A stretch of 64,000 bases of DNA from Arthrobacter sp. CAU 1506 (GTDB lineage: Bacteria; Actinomycetota; Actinomycetes; Actinomycetales; Micrococcaceae): contig NZ_SUKC01000010.1 of NCBI RefSeq assembly GCF_005047635.1, forward strand, positions 116,375 through 180,374. Direction: 5' to 3'. Below the pieces are notes generated by a model that saw only the letters and a list, made by a program, of their open reading frames with translations, did not search any database and was not told the origin of the DNA. Position numbers and translations under genes: made by a program. How positions within the stretch are numbered: position 1 is the first letter of the stretch; each line of letters opens with the position of its first letter. This document shows positions 16,339 to 24,630 of this stretch, in pieces.

Positions 16339-17334
16339 ATGAAGAAGCACTTGGCCAAATTGTTGGCCGGCGGCGCGATTGCCGCCATGGCACTGACCGG
16401 CTGCGGATCCGGCTCTCCGTCCGGATCCAGCGGAGCCCCAGCCGCGGAGTCCGGTGCCGCCGACAGCGGTCTGACCAAGATCGCGGTCGGCGTGCTGCCG
16501 ATCGCACCGTCCGGCGCCATGCAGTACGGCATCGACGAAGGCATCTTTGAAAAGCACGGGCTCGACGTCGAGCTCCAGACCGGCCAGGGCGGCGCGGCAA
16601 TGCTGCCGGCCGTTTCCACCGGCACGATGAACTTTGCGGTGGGCAACCCGCTGTCGGTGATGACCGCGGTGGACAAGGGCCTCGACATGAAAATCGTCTC
16701 GGGCTATAGCGCTTCCCGGGCCGAAGGCGAAGACAACAATGCGGTGATCGTCAAGGCCGATTCGGGGATCGAGAGCTTCGCCGATCTGGCCGGCAAGACC
16801 ACTGCCGTCAACACCCTCAAGACTCAGGGCGACCTGACCATCATGGAGTCGGCTGCCGAGGACGGTGCCGATCCGTCCAAGCTGAAGTTCAGCGAAATGC
16901 CGTTCCCGGACATGGAAGCGCAGCTGGAACGTGGCAACGTGGACGCCATCTGGGTTCCGGAGCCGTTCCAGTCCAAGGCGCTGGCCAACAAGGACTACAA
17001 GCTGCTGGGCTACCCGAACCAGAAGACTCTGCCGGGCCTGCCCACCATGGTGACCTTCACCAGCGGCAGCTACGCCGAGCAGAACCCCGAGATCGTTGCC
17101 GACTTCAAGGCCGCCGTGACCGAAACCCTGAAGGGTGCCGAAGCGGACAACGACAGCGTGCGCGCTGTCCTGCCGGACTTCATGGGCATGCCGGAAGAGG
17201 TGGCCAAGAACCTCAAGATGGAGGTTTTCGACGGCGAGGTGCGCAGCCAGGTGCTCAGCGACATGGGTGAGCTGATGGTCAAGTACAAGTACGTAGACAA
17301 CCAGCCGGATGTGCAGGCCATGACCGTGAAGTAG
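16339..17334 (+). CDS. ABC solute-binding lipoprotein 1 (SsuA/NMT1-like)
   Basis: 331 residues from ATG 16339 (AAGGAG upstream). A lipoprotein signal ends in ALTGC (Cys22), then a Gly/Ser-rich linker to about 45, then a periplasmic-binding fold (GVLPIAPSGAMQYGIDEGIFEKHG) of the NMT1/SsuA class. It is preceded by operator site 3 and closed by its own hairpin, so it is a separate transcript. It differs more from the other two binding proteins than they do from each other. It probably delivers a substrate to the importer at 9248-11716, which lacks a binding protein. Confidence 0.88.
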   Translation: MKKHLAKLLAGGAIAAMALTGCGSGSPSGSSGAPAAESGAADSGLTKIAVGVLPIAPSGAMQYGIDEGIFEKHGLDVELQTGQGGAAMLPAVSTGTMNFAVGNPLSVMTAVDKGLDMKIVSGYSASRAEGEDNNAVIVKADSGIESFADLAGKTTAVNTLKTQGDLTIMESAAEDGADPSKLKFSEMPFPDMEAQLERGNVDAIWVPEPFQSKALANKDYKLLGYPNQKTLPGLPTMVTFTSGSYAEQNPEIVADFKAAVTETLKGAEADNDSVRAVLPDFMGMPEEVAKNLKMEVFDGEVRSQVLSDMGELMVKYKYVDNQPDVQAMTVK

Positions 17335-17351
17335 GTCCGGTCCAGCATTGA

Positions 17352-17389
17352 GCAGGGGCGGTTTCCGGAATTCCGGGAACCGCCCCTGC
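17352..17389 (+). terminator. Hairpin after binding protein 1
   Basis: GCAGGGGCGGTTTCCGG (17352-17368) pairs with CCGGGAACCGCCCCTGC (17373-17389) with one wobble pair across AATT. It lies 18 bases after the stop. No T run follows. Confidence 0.65.
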
Positions 17390-17539
17390 TGCGTGTGGCG
17401 CCGCGGCCGCGGTGGTTCCGAGCGGTAGGTCAAAGTATTAACTGCACGGAGCGGTGCCCAGCGGGCCCATACTGTGGCCTGCCGGAGAGTGGCTGCCTAG
17501 ACTCCCAAGAAACCGTGAAACGACACGAGGGAGTGCACC

Positions 17540-18538
17540 ATGAAGCGACTTGCCACCATCGTCTGTGCCGCCGCCGTCGCGGCAGTTCTGGCGGCCTGCG
17601 GCGGCGGATCGCCGTCCGGCGGGCCGGCGGCAACCGACGGCGGCGGCGCTTCGCCGGCGGAGGGGATGACCGCAGTGACGGTGGGGGCGATTCCGATCGG
17701 CGACGTGGCGCCCCTCCACCTGGGCAAGGCCAAAGGGTTCTTCGAAGAGGAAGGGCTCGACCTGACCATCGAAAACACCACCGGCGGCGCGGTCTCCGTC
17801 CCGGGGGTGGTGAGCGGCAGCTTCGACTTTGCCTTCGGCAACACCGTCTCACTGATGGTGGCCCGCGATCAGGGGCTGGACCTGAAGTACGTGGTTAACG
17901 GAACCCGCGCCTCTGACGAGGACGACGTCGACTTTGCCGGCGTCGTGGTGGCGAAGGATTCGGACATCAAGTCGGTCACCGATCTGGAAGGCAAGACGGT
18001 CTCCTCCAACAATCTGGCCAACATCGGCGACACCACCATCCGGACCGCCGTGGACAAGGCCGGCGGCGACGGCTCGAGCCTGAAGTTCGTGGAGGTCGCG
18101 TTCCCTGACGCACTGGCCGCCGTGGAGAACGGCCAAGTGGACGCCGCCCTTATCCTGGAGCCCTTCCTGACCTCCGCCATCAAGAGCGGGGCGCGGGTAG
18201 TCTCCTGGCCGTACCGCGGAACCCACCCGAACCTGGATATCGGTGGCTACTTCGCCTCTGCGGACAAGATCCAGCAGGACCCGGAGCTGGTGGAGAAGTT
18301 CACCGCGGCCATGACCAAGTCGATGAACTACGCGCAAGAGAACCCAGATGAGGTCAGGGAGATCATCGGCACCTACACCAAGACCGACCCGGCACTTCTG
18401 CAGGAAATCGTATTGCCGCGCTTCGACCCGCAGTTCGACCGCGATGCCGCCCAGACGCTCGCTGATGCTGTGCTGAAGTACGGCACCGTCGACAAGGAAG
18501 TGGATCTCGACGCGCTGCTCCCTGCCAGCACACAGTAG
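17540..18538 (+). CDS. ABC solute-binding lipoprotein 2 (SsuA/NMT1-like)
   Basis: 332 residues. Lipobox VLAAC (Cys20), Gly/Ser linker, then GAIPIGDVAPLHLGKAKGFFEEEGLDL, the substrate-cleft start of NMT1/SsuA-type proteins. It shares this stretch closely with binding protein 3 (DVAPIYLGKEEGFFEEEGLDL), so the two are recent paralogues. GAGGGAG lies ahead of the ATG. There is no TTGA-N5-TCAA site in its 205-base upstream space, so its control may differ from that of protein 1. The ligand is unknown. Confidence 0.88.
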   Translation: MKRLATIVCAAAVAAVLAACGGGSPSGGPAATDGGGASPAEGMTAVTVGAIPIGDVAPLHLGKAKGFFEEEGLDLTIENTTGGAVSVPGVVSGSFDFAFGNTVSLMVARDQGLDLKYVVNGTRASDEDDVDFAGVVVAKDSDIKSVTDLEGKTVSSNNLANIGDTTIRTAVDKAGGDGSSLKFVEVAFPDALAAVENGQVDAALILEPFLTSAIKSGARVVSWPYRGTHPNLDIGGYFASADKIQQDPELVEKFTAAMTKSMNYAQENPDEVREIIGTYTKTDPALLQEIVLPRFDPQFDRDAAQTLADAVLKYGTVDKEVDLDALLPASTQ

Positions 18539-18611
18539 GGCCGGCAGCGGGAGGCAGGCTGCCCCACCACTGCGGCCGAGGATCAGCGTTGATAACAATC
18601 CGGATGCTTCG

Positions 18612-18641
18612 TTGACGTCGAGCACTATGGACGTAGATACT
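18612..18641 (+). promoter_or_regulatory. Candidate promoter of binding protein 3
   Basis: TTGACG (18612-18617), 16 bases, then TAGATA (18634-18639; GATACT at 18636-18641 is an alternative). The GTG start is 57 bases downstream. It is the clearest sigma-70-like promoter in the cluster. Confidence 0.45.
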
Positions 18642-18697
18642 GTGAGTGATCTGGGGCACACCCGTGCCTAGTGAAGGATTGATGGGAGAGGGAACCC

Positions 18698-19690
18698 GTG
18701 AAGAAAATCAGGGCAGCAGTGGCACTGGCGGCGGTGCTGGCATTGACGGCGTGCGGCGGTGGAAGCCCGTCGGGCGGCGGCGGGGAAACAGCTCCCGCGG
18801 GCGGCGGCGAAGCATCCGGCGGCATGACGAAGATCAATGTGGGCGTTATCCCGATCGTGGACGTGGCGCCGATCTACCTGGGCAAGGAGGAGGGCTTCTT
18901 CGAAGAAGAGGGGCTGGACCTGGAGTTGACCCTGGCGCAGGGCGGTGCCGCGATCATTCCGGCCATCACGAGCGGCCAGATGGACTTCGGGTTCAGCAAC
19001 GTCACCTCATTGGTCATCGCCCGCTCCAAGGGCCTGGACATGAAGATGGTGGCCAACGGCGTTGCCACCACGGGCGACCGGGATAAGGACTTCGCCGCTG
19101 TCATGGTCAAGCCGGACAGTGGCATCAAGGAAATCAAGGACCTGGTGGGCAAGCGGATCGGCGTCAATACGCTCAATAACATCAGCGACTCCACCGTCCG
19201 CGAGGCTGTGGAACAGTCCGGTGGCGATTCGTCCAACCTGAACTTCGTGGAAATGCCGTTCCCGGATATGCCGGCCGCGCTGGCAAACGACCAGGTCGAC
19301 GCAATTGCCGCCGTCGAGCCGTTCGCGACCATTGTGGCCGGCGACGGCGCAGTGCCGGTCTTCTCCAACTACGCGTATCCCGTCAAGGATCTGACCGTAG
19401 CTACCTACTTCACCTCGGACAAGAACATGCAGGAGAAGCCGGAAATCACCGAAGCGTTCGTCCGGGCGATGAAGAAGTCGCTGGCTTTCGCCGATGAGAA
19501 CCCTGACCGCGTACGCGAAATCCTGCCGACCTACACGAAGCTGGACCCGGCCGTGATCGAGAAGCTGACCCTGCCGAAGTTCCCGCAGGAAGTCAATGCC
19601 GACTCGATCAAGGAGATCGCCGATATCTCGCTGAAGAACGGCCTGATTGACCAGCTTCCGGACATGGAGGCGCTGCTGCCGCAGCAGTAA
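18698..19690 (+). CDS. ABC solute-binding lipoprotein 3 (SsuA/NMT1-like)
   Basis: 330 residues from GTG 18698, with GGGAGAGGGA upstream. Lipobox ALTAC (Cys19), a Gly/Ser-rich linker to about 45, then the binding fold. It is the closest relative of protein 2 within the window. It has its own promoter and a terminator at 19716-19750. Having three binding proteins beside one ATPase/permease set suggests that several related ligands share one channel. Confidence 0.88.
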   Translation: MKKIRAAVALAAVLALTACGGGSPSGGGGETAPAGGGEASGGMTKINVGVIPIVDVAPIYLGKEEGFFEEEGLDLELTLAQGGAAIIPAITSGQMDFGFSNVTSLVIARSKGLDMKMVANGVATTGDRDKDFAAVMVKPDSGIKEIKDLVGKRIGVNTLNNISDSTVREAVEQSGGDSSNLNFVEMPFPDMPAALANDQVDAIAAVEPFATIVAGDGAVPVFSNYAYPVKDLTVATYFTSDKNMQEKPEITEAFVRAMKKSLAFADENPDRVREILPTYTKLDPAVIEKLTLPKFPQEVNADSIKEIADISLKNGLIDQLPDMEALLPQQ

Positions 19691-19715
19691 GACAGCAGGT
19701 CCCGCACCAAGCGCC

Positions 19716-19750
19716 GATGATGCCTCTTCCCTCTCGGAAGGGGCATCATC
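19716..19750 (+). terminator. Hairpin after binding protein 3
   Basis: GATGATGCCTCTTCC (19716-19730) pairs with GGAAGGGGCATCATC (19736-19750), one wobble, five-base loop. It ends 50 bases before operator site 4. Confidence 0.65.
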
Positions 19751-19800
19751 GCTGTCTGGCGACCCCCGGCGGAGCTGTAGTCGAGCGGTATTCTCAACTA

Positions 19801-19813
19801 TTGACTTTTTCAA
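19801..19813. promoter_or_regulatory. TTGA-N5-TCAA operator, site 4 (CoA ligase)
   Basis: TTGACTTTTTCAA is identical in its 13-base core to the palindrome at the MarR/SDR promoter. Its flanks (CAACTA on both sides) match site 3. It lies 99 bases before the CoA ligase ATG. Confidence 0.65.
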
Positions 19814-19911
19814 CTAAGAGACATTAGGTTGGGGTGTGGGCCATGGTGACGCGCTTCACTGCGGCTTCGCTGGGTAGCCCGGGCGCCGGGTACGTCGAAA
19901 GGGTTTGAACG

Positions 19912-21480
19912 ATGCAGAATCAGGGGCTCGGTGCCTGGATCCATAAGCGCCGCATGAAGTCCGCGGCCAAGACCGCGATCATCAGCTCGGCGGGCGAGAT
20001 GAGCTACGGCGAATTTGCCGAGCGGGTCGACCGGCTGGCCAATGCGCTGGCGGACCGCGGCATCGCGCGGGGCGACAGGGTTGCCTATCTGGGGGAGAAC
20101 CACCCGGCCTTTTTGGAGACGTTCTTTGCCTGCGGCACGTTGGGCGCGATTTTCGTTCCGCTGAACACCCGGCTGGCTCCGCCGGAGATTCAGTTCGCGC
20201 TGCAGGATTCGGGCAGCCGCATTCTGGTCCACGCCCGCAGCCTGGAGCCTTTGGCCGTCCGCGGCAGTTCGCTGCTGGAGCTCAGCCACCGGATCGTGGT
20301 GGAAGACGCGCCGGCCGGAATGGCCGCTGTGCAGACGGCACCCGAGGCAGGCGGGCGGGGCACCGCCGTCGAGCTGTTGGAAGAGGTGATCGCCTCCGGC
20401 AGCGCAGAGCGCCGCGACGTGGCCGTCTCGCTCGATGATCCGGCCATGATCCTCTACACGTCCGGCACCACCGGCCGGCCGAAGGGCGCGCTGCTCACGC
20501 ACGGCAACATGACCTGGAACAGCATCAATGTGCTGGTGGATTTCGACATGGCCAGCAGCGACGTCGCGCTGATGATCGCGCCGATGTTCCATGTGGCATC
20601 GCTCGGCATGGGCGTGCTGCCGGCGCTGCTCAAGGGCGCCACCGTGGTGCTTGAGCCGAAGTTTGAACCCGGCCGGACCCTGATGCTGATCGAGAAGTAC
20701 AAGGCCACCGCCATTAGCGGCGTGCCGACCACCTACCAACTGCTGTGCGAGCACCCCGACTGGGATAAGACCGACATCAGTTCGCTGAACAAGCTGACCT
20801 GCGGGGGCTCAGCGGTGCCGATGCGGGTGCTGGAGGCTTACGAGGCGCGCGGACTGTCCTTCACTAACGGTTACGGCATGACGGAGACGGCCCCCGGCGC
20901 CACCACGCTGGCGGCCGAGAAATCACGCCCGAAGGCCGGTTCCGCAGGACTTCCGCACTTCTTCACCGACGTCCGGATTGCCGACCCGATGGGCGACGTG
21001 CTGCCGGCGCGCGAGGTGGGCGAGATCCAGATTTCCGGCCCCAATGTCATCCGCGAGTACTGGAACCGGCCCGATGCCACGGCCGAAAGCTATGCCGACG
21101 GCGTCTGGTTCAAGTCCGGCGACATGGGCTACGTGGACGACGAAGGCTTCCTGTTCATTTCCGACCGGCTGAAGGACATGATCATCTCCGGCGGCGAGAA
21201 CATCTACCCGGCCGAGGTGGAGCAGATCATCCTGGAGTTGGAGGCGGTCAGCAGCGCGGCGGTGATCGGTGTTCCGGACGAGAAGTGGGGCGAAGTGCCG
21301 CGTGCGGTGGTGACCGTCCGCGAAGGCTTTGCGGTGACCGCCGAGGACATCCAGCAGCACCTGGACGGGAGGCTGGCCCGCTACAAGATCCCCAAGTCGG
21401 TGGTGATCGTGGAGGACCTGCCGCGGACCGCCAGCGGCAAGATCCGCAAGGCCGACCTGCGCAAGGAATACTCCAACTAG
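19912..21480 (+). CDS. Acyl/aryl-CoA synthetase, AMP-forming (CouL-like candidate)
   Basis: 522 residues, ANL superfamily. The P-loop YTSGTTGRPKG (182-192), NGYGMTETAPGATTL region, the hinge SDRLKDMIISGGENIYP and the catalytic lysine in TASGKIRK (Lys510) are intact. It forms an acyl-CoA by way of the acyl-adenylate. Its promoter has the same operator as the MarR/SDR operon, so I infer that it activates the hydroxycinnamate-type acid that the couNOM-like enzymes then process. By sequence alone it could equally be a long-chain acyl-CoA ligase. Confidence 0.88.
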   Translation: MQNQGLGAWIHKRRMKSAAKTAIISSAGEMSYGEFAERVDRLANALADRGIARGDRVAYLGENHPAFLETFFACGTLGAIFVPLNTRLAPPEIQFALQDSGSRILVHARSLEPLAVRGSSLLELSHRIVVEDAPAGMAAVQTAPEAGGRGTAVELLEEVIASGSAERRDVAVSLDDPAMILYTSGTTGRPKGALLTHGNMTWNSINVLVDFDMASSDVALMIAPMFHVASLGMGVLPALLKGATVVLEPKFEPGRTLMLIEKYKATAISGVPTTYQLLCEHPDWDKTDISSLNKLTCGGSAVPMRVLEAYEARGLSFTNGYGMTETAPGATTLAAEKSRPKAGSAGLPHFFTDVRIADPMGDVLPAREVGEIQISGPNVIREYWNRPDATAESYADGVWFKSGDMGYVDDEGFLFISDRLKDMIISGGENIYPAEVEQIILELEAVSSAAVIGVPDEKWGEVPRAVVTVREGFAVTAEDIQQHLDGRLARYKIPKSVVIVEDLPRTASGKIRKADLRKEYSN

Positions 21481-21498
21481 CCTGCTCGTGGCCACCGG

Positions 21499-21670
21499 TG
21501 CCGCCGTCGTTCCCGCTCAGGGCAGCGACGGCGGCCGGAGCTGTTCTGCGGCGGACGGCGGCGGGGCCGCAGCCCCTCTCTGCCGCGGATAACGACGGCG
21601 GTGCCGCAGTCCCACTCTGCCGCGGATAACGACGGCGGTGCCCGGCGTCGGCTCCTCCGGAGCCGGGGGC
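21499..21670. repeat. GC-rich hairpins and repeats after the CoA ligase
   Basis: GCCGCCGTCG and CGACGGCGGC form a hairpin near 21500-21536. Then GCCGCGGATAACGACGGCGGTGCC occurs twice in tandem with a 45-base period (21581 and 21626), and a CGGCTCC/GGAGCCG hairpin follows near 21650. The block lies between convergent CoA ligase and PadR genes and probably acts as a bidirectional terminator. Confidence 0.5.
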
Positions 21671-21674
21671 CGGG

Positions 21675-22295
21675 CTACTTCTTGGTGCCGGCTCCCTGCC
21701 GGGAACTCCGCCGGTTGGCGTAGAGGTCGTCGATCAGGTCCAGCCCGCGCTCGGCCCACGCTATCTCCTGCTCGGCCCGGGCTACCAAGCCCTCATACGT
21801 GAACCTCTTGAAGGCCTTGACCCGGTCGCGGTCAGCTTCGGGCGTGCCGGCCAGGCGCCGGTTCAGCATTTCACTGGCGTCCTGGTCGATCTCGCGGATG
21901 CGCTGCTCCCATTGCTGGCGCAGCCCGGTGTGGTGCTCAATGTGCGCGCGCATCTGCTCACGCGCGGCTTCGGGCGCGGCCCACTCCAGGTAAGCGGCCT
22001 TCAGGTGTGCTGGATCCCGCACCCGGGTGTACTCGAGCGTGGTGTTCATCCAGTCCCGGAACGCTTGCACGCCGGCATCGGTGATGTGGTAGCGGCGCTT
22101 CTTGCCGCGCTGGCCCCAGGTGACCTCCTCGCCGTCGAGCAGGCCTTCCTTCTCCATCCGCCGCAGCTCGGGATAGATCTGAGAGTCCGGGGCGTGCCAC
22201 ACGTGCCCTACGGAGGCCTCGAATTCCTTGTAGAGGTCGTAGCCGGTCATGGGCTCAACGCTGAGTAGCGCCAGCAGGGCGTAGCGAAGACTCAT
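21675..22295 (-). CDS. PadR-family regulator of the vanAB promoter
   Basis: About 206 residues from ATG 22295. The N-terminal winged helix (MSLRYALLALLSVEPMTGYDLYKEFEASVGHVWHA, then QIYPELRRMEKEGLL) is diagnostic for PadR/VirR-type regulators, and a long C-terminal helix region (about 115-190) provides dimerisation. It is divergent from vanA with two matched palindromes between. Vanillate genes in Corynebacterium are also controlled by a PadR-type repressor (VanR), which supports a role as a vanillate-responsive repressor. Ligand identity is inference. Confidence 0.87.
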   Translation of the reverse strand: MSLRYALLALLSVEPMTGYDLYKEFEASVGHVWHAPDSQIYPELRRMEKEGLLDGEEVTWGQRGKKRRYHITDAGVQAFRDWMNTTLEYTRVRDPAHLKAAYLEWAAPEAAREQMRAHIEHHTGLRQQWEQRIREIDQDASEMLNRRLAGTPEADRDRVKAFKRFTYEGLVARAEQEIAWAERGLDLIDDLYANRRSSRQGAGTKK

Positions 22296-22329
22296 TGATC
22301 CAACTTTCTTTTGAGCTGTGTTGCCAATC

Positions 22330-22347
22330 ACTATATCCATCGATAGT
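22330..22347. promoter_or_regulatory. PadR operator A
   Basis: ACTAT-N8-ATAGT is an inverted repeat located just upstream of the PadR gene. Its twin, operator B, lies 32 bases away, about three helical turns, so two dimers could bind on the same face. Confidence 0.65.
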
Positions 22348-22361
22348 CTGAGAGCCACGCC

Positions 22362-22379
22362 ACTATCTATGTTGATAGT
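22362..22379. promoter_or_regulatory. PadR operator B
   Basis: ACTAT-N8-ATAGT again, with inner sequence CTATGTTG. It lies about 40 bases upstream of a TATAAC box (22419-22424) that is a fair -10 for vanA. Confidence 0.65.
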
Positions 22380-22474
22380 TAGTTAGCGGATCCGGAGACG
22401 GCGCCGCCATCGGCCAAATATAACTGAGCCTGCCTCGCTGACGAGGTCGGCTCGCGCTACCGGAAGGAACCGTT

Positions 22475-23584
22475 GTGACCGCTGCAGTGCAGACCGCCAG
22501 CTCCACCACCCACAAGGTCATGGGCCACCCGCTCAACGCGTGGTACGTGGCGGCCTGGGACCACGAGGTCACCCGCAAGCCGATGGCCCGCCGTATCGCC
22601 AACCGGCCGCTGGCGCTGTACCGCACCGAAGGCGGAAAAGCCGTTGCGCTCGCCGACGCGTGCTGGCACCGCCTCGCGCCGCTCTCCATGGGCAAGACCC
22701 TGGGCAAAGACGGAATTCAGTGCCCGTACCACGGCATTGTCTACAACTCCGCCGGACGTTGTGTCTCGATGCCGGCGCAGGAGACCATCAACCCGTCGGC
22801 CACCGTCCCGTCCTTCCCAGTGGTGGAGCGCCACCGCTACGTCTGGGTGTGGCTGGGCGACCCGACGCAGGCTGATCCGGACCTGGTGCCGGACATGCAC
22901 CAGATGGACTCGCCCGAATGGGCGGGCGACGGCGAGACCATCCACGCCGACTGCAACTACCAGTTAGTGCTGGACAACCTGATGGACCTGACCCACGAAG
23001 AGTTCGTGCACTCGTCCTCGATTGGGCAGGAAGAGCTCAGCGAATCCGACTTCGTGGTCAGCCATGAGGGCAGCACCGTCACAGTGACCCGCTGGATGCA
23101 CAATATCGACGCCCCGCCTTTCTGGCTGAAGAACATGCGGGACAAGTTCCCCGGCTTCGAGGGCAAGGTGGACCGCTGGCAGATCATCACGTTCCAAGCC
23201 CCGTCCACCATCTGCATCGACGTCGGGGTGGCCAAGGCCGGCACCGGTGCACCGGAAGGGGACCGCAGCCAGGGTGTGAACGGATTCGTGATGAACACGA
23301 TCTCGCCGGAAACCGACAGGTCCTGCCACTACTTCTGGGCGTTCATGCGCAACTACCGGCTGGACAGCCAGCTGATCACCACGCAGCTGCGCGACGGCGT
23401 GCACGGCGTCTTCGGCGAGGACGAGGAAATGCTCAAGGCGCAGCAGGCGGCCATCGACGCGAATCCGGATTACGAGTTCTACAACCTCAACATCGACTCC
23501 GGCGGCATGTGGGTGCGCCGGCTGATCGAGCGGATGCTGGTCGCCGAGGGCCGGATGGCTTCTGCCGTCCAGGCCGGCGTCTGA
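22475..23584 (+). CDS. vanA: Vanillate O-demethylase, oxygenase subunit
   Basis: 369 residues from GTG 22475 (GGAAGGAA upstream). The N-terminal Rieske domain has CWH (Cys63, His65) and CPYHG (Cys83, His86) for the 2Fe-2S cluster. The catalytic domain has the mononuclear iron ligands in DLTHEEFVH (Asp171 bridge, His174, His179). The start HPLNAWYVAAWDHEV is typical of VanA. It demethylates vanillate to protocatechuate plus formaldehyde, using electrons from VanB. The reductase gene follows 20 bases on. Substrate assignment rests on family resemblance and on the VanB partner. Confidence 0.92.
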   Translation: MTAAVQTASSTTHKVMGHPLNAWYVAAWDHEVTRKPMARRIANRPLALYRTEGGKAVALADACWHRLAPLSMGKTLGKDGIQCPYHGIVYNSAGRCVSMPAQETINPSATVPSFPVVERHRYVWVWLGDPTQADPDLVPDMHQMDSPEWAGDGETIHADCNYQLVLDNLMDLTHEEFVHSSSIGQEELSESDFVVSHEGSTVTVTRWMHNIDAPPFWLKNMRDKFPGFEGKVDRWQIITFQAPSTICIDVGVAKAGTGAPEGDRSQGVNGFVMNTISPETDRSCHYFWAFMRNYRLDSQLITTQLRDGVHGVFGEDEEMLKAQQAAIDANPDYEFYNLNIDSGGMWVRRLIERMLVAEGRMASAVQAGV

Positions 23585-23604
23585 AGGAAGGCGCAGGCGA
23601 CAAC

Positions 23605-24618
23605 ATGGCAGCAACAAACGTAGAAGTCTGGCAGCATGCCACCGTAGTAGAGGTGCAGGACGTGGCGGCCGGCATCCGGCGGATCGTGCTGGAGCCGGCC
23701 CTGCCGAAGAACGCAGAACCGGGGTCGCATGTTGACCTGAAAGTCCGGATTGCCGGCCAGCAAGACAAACGCTCCTACTCCATCGTGGACTCCTCCGACG
23801 GCGGACGCCGCCTCGCGCTGAGCGTGCTGAAGGCGCCGGCTTCGCGGGGCGGATCGGAATTCATGCACACGCTGGCGGCCGGCGACAGGCTGGAAATCAC
23901 TCAGCCGCTGCAGAATTTCCCCCTGCGGGTCGGGGCCGAGCGGTACATCCTGCTGGCCGGGGGCATCGGCGTGACCGCGATCGTCAACATGGCGCGGGTG
24001 CTCAAGGCCGTGAAGGCGGATTACCGCGTGGTGTATGCCGGCCGCAGCCGCGAGGCGATGGCCTACCTGGACCAGTTGCAGGAGGAGCACGGAGACCGGC
24101 TGCAGGTCCACGTGGACGATGAGGCCACGTCGCTGCAGGTGGGTGAGCTGGTGGCCGGCGCGGACATGGATACCGAACTGTACATGTGCGGACCGATTCG
24201 GCTGATGGACGCCGTCCGCCGCGCCTGGAAGGAACGCGAGCTGCCGGTGCCGAACCTGCGCTACGAGACCTTCGGCAACAGTGGCTGGTACGACCCGGAG
24301 GAATTCGTGGTGCGGATCCCGCGGCTGGGCATCGAGGCCACGGTGGGCCAGGGCCGTTCCATGCTTGAGGCCCTCGAAGAGGCCGGTGCGGACATGATGT
24401 TCGACTGCCGCAAGGGTGAATGCGGCCTCTGCGAAGTCCGCGTGCTGGAACTGGACGGTGCGATCGACCACCGGGACGTCTTCTACAGTGAGCGCCAGCA
24501 GCGGGCAGCGGAAAAGATGTGCTGCTGCGTGTCCCGCGCCGTGACCTCCGGCACCGGGGCAAAGGCGGACGCCGCTCCCGGCCGAGGCCCCGCCGTCGTC
24601 ACCATCGACGTGTCCTAA
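23605..24618 (+). CDS. vanB: Vanillate O-demethylase, reductase subunit
   Basis: 337 residues from ATG 23605. Order: flavin-binding domain with RSYS (56-59), NAD-binding domain (LLAGGIGVTA, about 116-125; MCGP, 194-197), and a C-terminal plant-type ferredoxin with Cys268, Cys273, Cys276 and a cysteine at 306-308. This is the class IA reductase layout of VanB/phthalate dioxygenase reductase. It passes electrons from NADH to VanA. Three cysteines in a row (CCC, 306-308) stand where one ligand is needed. Confidence 0.92.
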   Translation: MAATNVEVWQHATVVEVQDVAAGIRRIVLEPALPKNAEPGSHVDLKVRIAGQQDKRSYSIVDSSDGGRRLALSVLKAPASRGGSEFMHTLAAGDRLEITQPLQNFPLRVGAERYILLAGGIGVTAIVNMARVLKAVKADYRVVYAGRSREAMAYLDQLQEEHGDRLQVHVDDEATSLQVGELVAGADMDTELYMCGPIRLMDAVRRAWKERELPVPNLRYETFGNSGWYDPEEFVVRIPRLGIEATVGQGRSMLEALEEAGADMMFDCRKGECGLCEVRVLELDGAIDHRDVFYSERQQRAAEKMCCCVSRAVTSGTGAKADAAPGRGPAVVTIDVS

Positions 24619-24630
24619 CCCGCCCGCCAT

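Noticed and set aside
18621..18642. PadR-like box (CTATGGACGTAGATAC) before binding protein 3
   Set aside because: It resembles the ligM palindrome but overlaps a good -10 (TAGATA) with a TTGACG box 16 bases upstream, so a promoter explains it better.
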